DNA of 64,000 bases, taken from assembly GCF_016097555.1 (NCBI RefSeq), contig NC_054701.1, forward strand, positions 3,324,196 through 3,388,195. Reading direction: 5' to 3'. Made by a program: the position numbers and the translations under genes. Below, in pieces: positions 29,340 through 40,800 of this stretch. Below the pieces are notes generated by a model. That model was given only the letters and a program-made list of their open reading frames with translations. It was not told the DNA's origin and ran no database searches. The stretch is from Gigantopelta aegis. Taxonomy: Eukaryota > Mollusca > Gastropoda > Neomphalida > Peltospiridae. Each line of letters starts with the position of its first letter. Within the stretch, counting starts at the first letter, position 1.

Positions 29340-30402
29340 CAATTTGAAGGCTAAGTACCTTTAAGTGAAAGTGATTAGGCCGTTGGTCACATACTCGGCA
29401 AACTTCTATTTGAGGGCTAAGTACCTTTAAGTGAAAGTGATTAGGCCTTTGGTCACGTACTTGGCAAACTTCTATTTGAGGGCTAAGTACCTTTAAGTGA
29501 AAGTGATTAGGCCTTTGGTCACATACTCGGCAAACTTCTATTTGAGGGCTAAGTACCTTTAAGTGAAAGTGATTAGGCCTTTGGTCACATACTCGGCAAA
29601 CTTCTATTTGAGGGCTAAGTACCTTTAAGTGAAAAGTGATTAGGCCTTTGGTCACATACTCGGTAAACTTCTATTTGAGGGCTAAGTACCTTTAAGTGAA
29701 AGTGATTAGGCCGTTGGTCACATACTTGGCAAACTTCTATTTGAAGGCTAAGTACCTTTAAGTGAAAGTGATTAGGCCTTTGGTCACATACTCGGCAAAC
29801 TTCTATTTGAAGGCTAAGTACCTTTAAGTGAAAGTGATTAGGCCTTTGGTCACATACTTGGCAAACTTCTATTTGAAGGCTAAGTACCTTTAAGTGAAAG
29901 TGATTAGGCCTTTGGTCACATACTCGGCAAACTTCTATTTGAGGGCTAAGTACCTTTAAGTGAAAGTGATTAGGCCTTTGGTCACATACTTGGCAAACTT
30001 CTATTTGAAGGCTAAGTACCTTTAAGTGAAAGTGATTAGGCCTTTGGTCACATACTCGGCAAACTTCTATTTGAGGGCTAAGTACCTTTAAGTGAAAGTG
30101 ATTAGGCCTTTGGTCACATACTTGGCAAACTTCTATTTGAGGGCTAAGTACCTTTAAGTGAAAGTGATTAGGCCTTTGGTCACATACTCGGCAAACTTCT
30201 ATTTGAGGGCTAAGTACCTTTAAGTGAAAGTGATTAGGCCGTTGGTCACATACTCGGCAAACTTCTATTTGAGGGCTAAGTACCTTTAAGTGAAAGTGAT
30301 TAGGCCTTTGGTCACATACTCGGCAAACTTCTATTTGAGGGCTAAGTACCTTTAAGTGAAAGTGATTAGGCCTTTGGTCACATACTCGGCAAACTTCTAT
30401 TC
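29340..30402. repeat. 66-bp minisatellite, about 16 copies
   Basis: The unit runs GGCTAAGTACCTTTAAGTGA through CATACTCGGCAAACTTCTAT. Units differ mainly at TTTGAGGG/TTTGAAGG and CTCGG/CTTGG. One unit has an extra A (about 29633). The unit length is a multiple of three and one minus frame is stop-free (22-residue period), but there is no start codon or splice context. Confidence 0.97.
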
Positions 30403-31119
30403 TGGGGGGAACAGCTTAGTTTTGCCAGAGGTTGGGTCCAGAATGGATTTATTTGAACAGTGAGTGCATAAACTATTAAAAAACATCAACCGGCTGAGCC
30501 AGGATATAATAATGGAGGGGGAGGGGGGTCACCCAAAGAAAGTGCCTCCCATATAAGCATGATGTTACTCCACCTCAGACTAAGCCAAGCATGTTTTTCC
30601 ATGGTTGATACTATCTGACATATGACAAACATTAATCTACACAGCCAACTTGCAAAAAACAATTTCAGATTAACATACTTTTGCCGAATACTACTACTCG
30701 TTTCAGCAGTGGTAACCAATGCTCAATGGCATTTCAAAAATATCTTAAACATTTTCAATAGCTTTTTGTGTAGATAAATAGTGTCTTTTGATAGCCCATT
30801 AAAACTTGTAATAAAACTAAAAATCTTAAAGATAAACTAATGAAACAAATACTAATGACATAAGTAGTGGTGGGGTCACTCTGGCCCCATTTATGCAAAT
30901 GAGCTAGGTCTTACAAACATACAGCCCGCTGGCTGACCTCCCAATTAGGCCACACCCACTCCCGGCTTTGATCTCGTTAGCTAGGTGTTGATTTATCATA
31001 CTCAGTATAGCCAACTGATCTTGATGGTCACGCTATAAAAAGCCTTATTCTTTGTAGTTCTATACACTGAACATCTATTACACAGACATGAAAAATCACA
31101 AACTGTCGCCTATTAATGA
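30403..31119. other. Intergenic sequence with promoter-like motifs
   Basis: The octamer ATGCAAAT (about 30893) and, 140 bp further, a TATA-like GCTATAAAAAGCC (about 31032) lie in one interval. No coding or structural RNA was recognised downstream. A functional promoter is possible but unsupported. Confidence 0.25.
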
Positions 31120-31492
31120 CATCCCCGAGTGACATTTAGAAGATTGTGTCACAGACAACTGAAACTATTCTTGAGTGACATTGTTAGAAAATTGTGTCAC
31201 AGACAACTGAACCTATCTTTGAGTGACATTGTTAGAAGATTGTGTCAGACAACTGAACCTATCCTTGAGTGACATTATTAGAAGATTGTGTCACAGACAA
31301 CTGAACCTATCTTGGAGTGACATTGTTAGAAGATTGTGTCAAACAACTGAACCTATCCTTGAGTGACATTATTAGAAGATTGTGTCACAGACAATTGAAA
31401 CTATCCTTGAGTGACACTGTTAGAAGATTGTGTCACAGACAACTGTAACTATCCTTGAGTGACATTAAAAGATTGTGTCACAGTCAACTGAA
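31120..31492. repeat. 48-bp minisatellite, about 8 copies
   Basis: The unit is TTGAGTGACATTGTTAGAAG followed by ATTGTGTCACAGACAACTGA. Some units lack ACAG or a few other bases. Confidence 0.95.
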
Positions 31493-32032
31493 ACCGCCAT
31501 TTCAAGAAGTAAATCACGTCCAACCATCAACCATGTTATATCAAGAAGTGCTTTGAAGAATACAGAAAAAACAAAATGCCACTAAGAGAGAGGATTCATC
31601 AGGAGTGTTTTTTAATATGGAAAATATCAACTGAGTCTGTAGTTTGACTTCAACTAAATCTCAAGTCTAATTGGCTGTAAACAAATGACCCACTGACAGC
31701 AAAACATTATTAACAGTTAATAATGGTAAGTATCAAATGGGTTTATGTCATGGATATTATAGGTAAGTTATAGAATAAATATATATATTTTTGTTTTTGT
31801 TTGTTAGAAATGTTATGATATTCTTTTAATTGAATAACACTGTTAAGTACTGCGATATTGGGAGTTCTCCAGTATATAATAGGTATATATATTATGTTCT
31901 ATGGATCAGTGAGTGATCTGAAATATTTGTTTTAAAAAAGTACTTATATTATTACTTACTAAAGCATTATTTTTAGATATAGAATATGATTTGAGTGGTT
32001 CACATATATACTGATATATTTATCATGAAAAT
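31493..32032. other. AT-rich sequence, nothing recognised
   Basis: No gene or repeat family was identified. Confidence 0.4.
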
Positions 32033-32100
32033 CAGGACCCATACCTTTCTAAGCACTACGAAACTGTAAAACCATCATAAGCTATGGTGTCACTATTGTT
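32033..32100. repeat. Half copy of palindromic MITE family P2
   Basis: CAGGACCCATACCTTTCTAA through GCTATGGTGTCACTA matches the left arm of the element at 23910-24061. Confidence 0.6.
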
Positions 32101-32199
32101 TTGTAATATAGTTATTTAGTCTGCACTGTCCAGGTGTTTAGTAGAACACAATTCATGTTCAGGTTATGACCTCAAATATTAGTGAACATGGAGACGGGT

Positions 32200-33310
32200 G
32201 AAACATAGCAGGACACTCTCCTATACGTAATGGGAGAGGAGTTGGATTTAATTATTGGTACTGTTTGTTTACCTCCTGAAATTCCCCCATAGCCCAGGAT
32301 AATATGTGGAACCAACTTACACAGGGATGTATAAAACATGTTCGTTATACACCTTTGTTGAGTTTAATCAGAGATTGAATACAAGAACTGCTACATCGTG
32401 TGACTATACTGAACACGATATTTCACTCATTAGATATATTGGTATTCACTGTGAGGACATTACTGACTTCAATGTTACTAGTGTGTTTGACACTTTACTC
32501 GTACCTAAGACTCGATATAATCTGGATAATCTTTTAATTGGTAATGGTCGGCTTGGAGATGACAGGTACACAGGGAAAACATCCTGTAAAGATGTTAGTA
32601 TGGTAGATTATTTGATCTGCTCTTCCCCTGTAATACAAATGATCTCAGGCTCTAAGGTAGAATAGTTATGTTCTTTGTATTCTGACATACATTGTCCTTT
32701 GTCAATTAACCAAAGATGTTATCAGAAAATGTATTTTTGATAGATTACAAAACAAAGTGCATGAAGCTGGTAACTGGAAAGAAAATTATTAGTGTGAATT
32801 TATTAATAATATTTGACCAATCTAAAGTAAATGACATTTTAAAATTATTAGTGTGAATTTATTAATAATATTTGACCAATCTAAAGTAAATGACATTTTA
32901 AAATTATTAGTGTGAATTTATTAATAATATTTGACCAATCTAAAGTAAATGACATTTTAAAATTATTTTGTGAGAGTACACAAGTTTATGGTGAATTATT
33001 TCTAACTAATATTGTGTTAGAAATTGAATTTTTTTTAAGTTGTCAGCTAATCAAACATTTCGACCCCAACTATCATGTGGATGATTTACAGAAAAACTTC
33101 GATTATTTTGTTAAGTATTGTAAATTATGGAAATTGAAACTGAATGTTGTCAAAAAAAAAATTGTAGTATTTGGATCTAAAAGATGTAATGTAAACTGTA
33201 AAATAATTTATAATAATGTGGAGATAGTCGACCAGTATAAATATTTAGGTATTGTATTTAAAAAAAACCAGGACATTTTCTTACTGCTAAAGCGGCCATA
33301 ATGAGTCAGG
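32200..33310 (+). mobile_element. LINE relic (endonuclease and reverse-transcriptase fragments)
   Basis: An endonuclease-like piece (about 32306-32665) contains NGRLGDDRYTGKTSC and VDYLICSSPV, the C-terminal motifs of LINE APE-type endonucleases. An RT C-terminal piece (about 33050-33280) contains HVDDLQKNFDYFVKYCKLWK and DQYKYLGIVF. The order endonuclease then RT fits a plus-strand LINE with the intervening domain lost. The catalytic YADD motif has become HVDD. A 59-bp tandem triplication separates the pieces. It cannot encode a working protein. Confidence 0.8.
32782..32965. repeat. 59-bp tandem repeat, 3 copies
   Basis: The unit starts AAAATTATTAGTGTGAATTT. It lies inside the LINE relic. 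Confidence 0.95.
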
Positions 33311-34237
33311 TAAAAAAAGCAACATATTTACTCTATTTATCTCACTCATGTAAATGTGTCCCTCATATAGGTGTATATATCACGTTGGATCCAGTTAGTG
33401 TAGCCATCGGCAGGATGCGTACAAGCATTAGTCGATCACACCATTAAGGACCTATTGTTAGTGAAGCCATAGCCCATTGGTAGATAGTGCAAGTATCAAC
33501 CGATTGCGCTACACTGTTGGCTACGTTAACAACGGATCCACTGATGGTGCAGCATACTCGACTGAAGCTTGTGCGATCTACCGACGGCACTGCACATGAT
33601 GGGTCCACAAACAGTGCAGCGTGATCGATATGCACATCGGTGGATGGCATGTTACATAAACACTATTTCTCTAAAGGAACATCTGAAACAACCCAACAGT
33701 GTTCTGGGTTTTTCTAAAACATGACCAATAGTCGATGTATTTTTGTGCTGGGTTGTTAACATTCATTCTTCCCAAAGTATCCATATTTAAGCAATTTAAG
33801 CAATTTTAAAATGCAATTATACCAAATGCCAGACACAATAACCGATGTTATTTTAAGATTTTACCTGGGTTGTATTGAACATGGGTTAAAACACAGCTTG
33901 TGTAGATGTAGATGGAGTTATGGTATTCTAAAGTATATTATAAACGTGTATCACAATAACAGTATTCTAAGGTATAAACATGTACCATGTAATGGCAATC
34001 ATACTGCAGAAACACCCACCTGACATTACATCTTCCCCACTGAATAGAAATAAATTAATTTTATTACACATATGGTTACAAATATCTTGGTACATATCAA
34101 AGTAATACGTCCCACTAGAATGCCAAGTAGGACGTAAAACTTTTGACGTCACATGATGACATCATCAGTTAGTGCACTACAACCGTACACGAATGTCAAC
34201 AAAATGAGATGAGTGATATAAATTAAGATCGATTATG
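33311..34237. other. Unassigned intergenic sequence with a SINE tail fragment
   Basis: 33330-33660 is a GC-richer stretch with short imperfect repeats, of unknown origin. 33735-33775 contains TTTTTGTGCTGGGTTGTTAA, a SINE 3'-tail also seen near 11305 (plus) and 60605-60640 (minus). Nothing coding was recognised. Confidence 0.35.
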
Positions 34238-34400
34238 GGTAATAAATAGGATATTAAACTCGCTACCATTTCGTATCATGTTAAAGTCCCTCGTGAAATA
34301 ATTTTCATTGCCACTCACTAAAGTTCGTGACAACTGAAAATTATTTCACTCGGAACATAAACATGATATGAAATGGAAGCTCGTTTAATATCTTATAAAT
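34238..34400. repeat. Palindromic MITE, family P1 copy 2
   Basis: It shares the arms CTCGTGAAATAATTTTCA and TGAAAATTATTTCACTCGG and the loop CACTCACTAAAGTTCGTGAC with 22879-23040. Confidence 0.85.
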
Positions 34401-34648
34401 ATTCATACTAGATTTCTGGGCCAATCTGAGGTTTAGTCGAATGGGTATGTACCACCAGCACCCTCCCCTAGATCTACACCTAATACATCACAAGAATTTA
34501 TAAGTATGATCCAGGATATATTGACCAACAGAGTCTCAAGTTCACAGTTAAAACACTTTTAAATAATTTGACCAAAATATAACTTTCACAGCTGTAAGAC
34601 ACACACATGACAATTGTATGTACATGATTACTAGTTTTTGTCCGTGTG

Positions 34649-34827
34649 TTAACTCTTGGATAGATGCTGGTCGCGTTCCACCGCAGCGATGAGTTCCTTG
34701 ATAGCTTGTCGTTTCCTTGCCACGGTCGCAGAGTTGACCACCTCGTGGAGGGGAATACTGACACACTCACAGAAGTTCTTACACAGGTACTCCGTGATCG
34801 CTATCACAAACAAGCCACAGTCATAAC
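34649..34827 (-). CDS. SENP8: SENP8 coding exon 6 (catalytic Cys)
   Basis: Acceptor GTGTTCAG. It encodes GYDCGLFVIAITEYLCKNFC through DQHLSKS and the stop at 34651-34649. Cys166 lies in YDCG. Confidence 0.95.
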
Positions 34828-37800
34828 CTGAACACAACAAAATAAGTCAAAAATAGTTGTCATTCATACTTAAAAGTTAAAAATTTTAAATAATTGTTTC
34901 CACTAAAAGCACTTAAGTCAAAAGTATAATTGATGTTTTGTCAGGAGAAGAGTTTGAAATTTTAAAAGTGTGAAATGTAAAGATCTGTTCAAGACGTCTC
35001 TTATTAATAGATATATACATCAAAGTATATCCATTCAACGTTTCCATACCGAACCCATGAATTTCTTTGCCGGAACCACAAAAAATTGTAAAAAGAACTT
35101 ACCACTGTGATCAATCTACTGATATAATAAAAACTCTAAACATGTGTTATCCAATGTGTTAACGTCAAGATTTATAAAATGGCATCCAATTTCCATCATT
35201 ATAAATCAAGACAATTCAATATCTCCAATTTTTTAATTTTTTTAATGGAAGCAATTTGATTGCAGTTCCAGAACATCAAAGAATGCAAATTACTTTTAAT
35301 TGGACGTTCCAGATTTGTTTTCACTTTCAATACAAGCAAACATAAAAATAAATAAGGTTGTAAGATAAATGTTATCTCAAGACAACTCATGTAGTATTCT
35401 TTATTTATCATATAATATCTTACATTTTCAGTGCAATCAAAGTATGTGATATTTTTCAGATCACATACTTTAAGAATTTGATAACTTTGCAAATTAGATA
35501 TAAATTAGTCGAGGTCTCGGCAATAGGTTTATTGACATTTAAGCAAACGTACTTGGATGACACTCCATGATTGACGTATGCATTCATAGTCATCAAATAA
35601 AAACATTTCAATGGCAATTTGACACTGAAAGCTGTCCAGCATTCAGAAAACAAAAAACGTTAGGCATAATGACGTCCAAAATGACGTCATTTCCATTCAA
35701 AAATACACCGCACCACATATTCTTACGTCATTTGAATATCTAGTAATGGTGGACTGGAATTAAAGTTGTGTGTACAGTTTACAAAAACACGTTGTATTAA
35801 GCTTGAGCTTAAATGATAAAGAGATTATTACCCTCGTGTATTTCGGTATCGTCAATATCATATATTAGGAATAAAAATAACGTATTATGCGAGCCTTAGG
35901 AATAAAAATAATGTATTATGCGAGCCTCTGGAATTTTTATTCCTATATATATAGCTATCATCACATCTCCCTATCTTAAAACAAAACTAAAATTAACTTT
36001 AGCAAAACAAGCAAAGATGTTACCATTTTGTTGCTGAGGACAATCCATTTCTATAAACTGCATTCTGCCCAAGGGAGCTAAAAGACAATGAAACAAGTTA
36101 TAACAGACAACTGCAGTTAGGGTTTCAGAGTATTTAACAAATCAAACAGTCTTTCATTATATTTTCTGTTACGATTAAAAAACTAAAAACATTTGAAACA
36201 TAACATAAGCTATCATTCATATTAACAGTGAATTCATTGACAATATTTTCCATTTTATTATATCTAATTAACAGATATAATAAAGCTCATGGTATGTGCT
36301 GTCTTGTGGGAAAGGACATACAAGAAAGAGAATAAAAGGAATGACACCTCAGCACATTTTAAACTATGGCAGTAATAATAATAATAATAATAATAAAAAT
36401 AATATACTAAAGGCAAAAGTTATTGTGACACACAAAAGACAAAGATAATTGATGATACGTTTTTACTGCTGTGTATGAAACGTTATAACATGGAAAGAGA
36501 AATGTTCGAAGGTATAGAAACGAGTAATAGTCCATGAAAAGAGCGCACCTGCCATATGCAAATGAGCCACATCACTAGAGGGGGTCTAGAGCAAAGTTCA
36601 CACAGTCAGTAGCGAGTGTGTCCACCTTGAGCATTGATACAGGCCTGGCACCGTCGTCTCATTGAGGCCACTAAACGCTGGAGAAAGGGATGGTACGGGC
36701 TGTGAGGGTTGCTGGCTGGAACCTGTTTTGCAGATGCATGGTTCGGATCTATGTGTCTTGGCGAGCGATCGTCACGGGTGGTCGGCCGCTACAGGGATGG
36801 TCCCTGACCTGGTTGTTTTGTTGATATTGTTGCCATAAGTGCCATATGGTGTTTCTGTGGACGTTGAATTGATGTGCGATGTCATGCTGCGAAGTCCCAG
36901 ATTCAAGCATCTCTATGACTCACTATGTCATTTTGTATGAGGCGTGGCATGACGAAATTGCGTTAAACAGGTCACTAATGATGTTTTTCTGACTTCTGGA
37001 CTTCTGAAGGCTGCATAGAATGTCTGGCCTTTTGTGGTGAACACTGGACAGCATTCTCCCGAATATTCCATGTTTCTTGCACAAAGCATGCAACCACTGC
37101 AACAGCTGCTTGGTAGCATTTCTTTGAGCTGTTTCATGCACATTTTCTTTGGTTTACATCCACAAATCCATTCACAAATTTATTACTCCAAACAATCCAT
37201 GTCACAATAACTTTTGCCTTTGAGTATAATAATCTTTATTTAAATCAGGTAACACATTCAGTATAAATAGAGACTGGTCAAACATTTAATACACATTCAT
37301 AAAAAAAAAAATTCCATAAACCCCATTAACATATAGTTATATACATTGCAAATAAGGCCCCAAACATACTTAATGTAATATACCAACTTGGGCTATACAC
37401 ACAATTATAATAAATGTGACAGTGTAGACAGTAGGAGGAAACAAGCTGCAACCACAAAACTGTACTACTTAGTTTTCAACCACTCAAACATACAAAGTTA
37501 AAGTTTGTTTTATTTTACGACACCACTAGAACACATTAATTTATTAATCATCAGCTAATGAATGTCAAATGTGGTAATTTTGACATATAGTTTTAGAGAG
37601 GAAATCCACACCATTTTTCCATTAGTAGCTAGGAATCTTTTATATGCACCATCCCACAGACAAGATAGCACATACCACGACCGTGGATATAATAATTGTG
37701 GAGCACTGGCTAAAACCTGTCTCCTACTAGTAAATATTCCAAGCTATGACAGGTTTAATTTGAGATTTTAGTGAGGTTAATGTAAATGCAAGGACATGTG

Positions 37801-40800
37801 CAAGTTGAGTCATCTATTCATTTCCACGTCTCAACAGATGTGACAGTCACCACATGGGCAAGTAGTCCTAGGTGCACAGAATACATGCAGGTACAGCTTA
37901 CAGTGAAAAAAAGCGTATGTAAGTAATCTCTTTTTACATTGTACCAGTTAGCAGAAAATATGGTCTTCAGTTATTTGGCTCCTATGGCATATACAACTTA
38001 AAATGGTGCATGCAAGATCATGCAATAAATCTGTGGAGCTTATTAAACCCAGGAAACGTGAATACTTGTTGGAAGAAGCATGTACAACCTTCCTGTATGG
38101 CTAGCTAAAAACATTCCTTCCCAAAATATTACGATTTACACTGACACTCGTGTGCGTTGGGGGAGTATCAGCTGCTTACTAGGTTAAAAGTCAGTAGCCT
38201 TGCCATCACCCACAATCTGGAAGGGTATTTCTGTCAAGTACAGTATTTGGGCTGAATACAAATGAACTTCTTTTTATCAACACATCAAGTCGTGTAGTAT
38301 GCAATTTTTCTGAAAATTCTACAGGAATACTTAAACAAATTTGAAGAAAGGAATGAGAAGTATGTAGATGGGAAACACATACCATGAACAAAGGAATGAG
38401 ACGTATAAGTAGATGGGAAACACATACCATGAACAAAGGAATGAGAAGTATAAGTAGATGGGAAACACATACCATGAACAAAGGGCTGCAGCTTGTAAGC
38501 GAGATTCTTGGCCATGGCACTGTTAGTGTTCCCTGACGAGTCGTAGTGCCGGAACTCCTGTTTACTCCTCACATATACCAACAAACTCCTGGTAACATCA
38601 ACACACAGCCATTTGTAATACTAACAAAGCAATCTTACAGTATGCTAGAATGTGCATTACTTATAAAAACATCTCAAGTTAGAATGATAAATATATTATT
38701 TTACAACAACAAAAAAATAAACAAAAATAAACATGTATATGAAGAAATATTATTGAAGAAACACTGAAGTGAGACAAATAAATGACAAATGACATCAAGC
38801 AACCTGATACAGCACTCGCCTGATGCGCGATCAATCTAGGATCGATCCCCATCGGTGGGTCCATTGGGCTATTTTTCGTTCCAGCCAGTGCTCCATAACT
38901 GGTGTAACAAAGGCTGTGATATGTACTATCCTGTTTATGGGATGGCGCATATAAAAGATCCCTTGCTGCTAATCGAAAAGAGTAGCCCATGAAGAGGTTA
39001 CTGCAGGTTTCCTGTCTCAATATCTGTATGGTCCTTAACCATATGTCTGACGCCATATAACCGTAAATAAAATGTGTTGAATGTGTTGTTAAATAAACAT
39101 TTCCTTCCTTCCTTGAAGCAACCTGGCAATTACTGAAGAATTCTGTCTCCTGTCAGTCTCAAGCCTTGCTGCTGTTGAGCAATAAATTCACCCAAAATCA
39201 ACAAACACTTACTAATACTGTGGAGATTCCTGCAGTGGGTTTCATCCTGGAACTTTTAATTTTTAATATCACTTTTCTTAATTATTTATTTATTTTTGTA
39301 ATGCGGACAAATTAAACTCCTCTCTTAAAGATATAAAAAGGCAAGATGACAGTGGAGGTGACAGCATCACTATTATTACCTTCATGAATAACAAAGACTG
39401 TGTCAAAACTTTTTAGAAGGAGCCAATGACATTATGTCATTTTAAGAAATGATGTACTTTTTGTAAGTGACGTTATCTTCCCGTTACAAAAAATTACATC
39501 ATAATGTCCAACCAATGATAAAACATAATAAAGTTACCATAAACAGTACTTCATAATGAAATATGAAATGTAATTACAATATTTCACATGCACAGAACTA
39601 AGACTGGGAAAGCCACATCATGTTATGACGTTGCTTCCCCAAATTACATCATTGGCTGACCACTTGATTACACTTGTTATTACATGTGTGCTTTGTATGG
39701 TTTTATTCACTTGCTTTATGTTGAACCATATGGATAATATACAGTAAATAACTAATGTTGAGTAACATAATGTAAGAACAACAATAACAGAGACATGTAC
39801 GAATATGCTGACCTACATCACTAAGACTGTCAACGTGAGAGTAATGTAAAGACAACAAACCAGTGAGATCCGCCCGCGGCGTCCCGAGGGTTGTCGTTGA
39901 CGGGGAGAAACACAAACTGTTTCACCGGCAGATACAGAGACTCCAGCAGTATAGAAAGCTCCTCAACTGAAAACAAACAGTGTACAATACAGATAGCTCC
40001 TCCACTGAAAACAAACGCTGTACAGTATAGAGAGCTCCTCCACTGAAAACAAACAGTATACAGTATAGAGAGCTCCTCCACTGAAAACAAATATTGTACA
40101 GTATAGATAGCTCCTCCACTGAAAACAAACGCTGTACAGTATAGAGAGCTCCTCCACTGAAAACAAACAGTATACAGTATAGATAGCTCCTCCACTGAAA
40201 ACAAATATTGTACAGTATAGATAGCTCCTCCACTGAAAACAAACGCTGTACAGTATAGATAGCTCCTCCACTGAAAACAAACGCTGTACAGTATAGAGAG
40301 CTCCTCCACTGAAAACAAACAGTGTACAGTACAGAGCTCCTCCACTGAAATCAAACATTGTACAGTATAGAGAGCTCCTCCACTGAAAACAGTGTACAGT
40401 ATAGAGAGCTCCTCCACTGAAAACAGTGTACAGTATAGAGAGCTCCTCCACTGAAATCAAACATTGTACAGTATAGAGAGCTCCTCCACTGAAAACAAAT
40501 ATTGTACAGTATAGAGAGCTCCTCCACTGAAAACAAACAGTATACAGTATAGAGAGCTCCTCCACTGAAAACAAATATTGTACAGTACAGAGCTCCTCCA
40601 CTGAAAACAAACATTGTACAGTATAGAGAGCTCCTCCACTGAAATCAAACATTGTACAGTATAGAGAGCTCCTCCACTGAAAACAAACAGTGTACAGTAC
40701 AGAGCTCCTCCACTGAAAACAAACATTGTACAGTATAGAGAGCTCCTCCACTGAAATCAAACATTGTACAGTATAGAGAGCTCCTCCACTGAAAACAAAG

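Noticed and set aside
30890..31060. Octamer plus TATA as an snRNA-type promoter
   Set aside because: No recognisable snRNA or coding sequence downstream, and the spacing is not that of a known snRNA promoter; listed only as a motif.
33330..33660. GC-richer block as a possible exon or RNA gene
   Set aside because: No splice signals, conserved motif or stable fold could be supported by eye.
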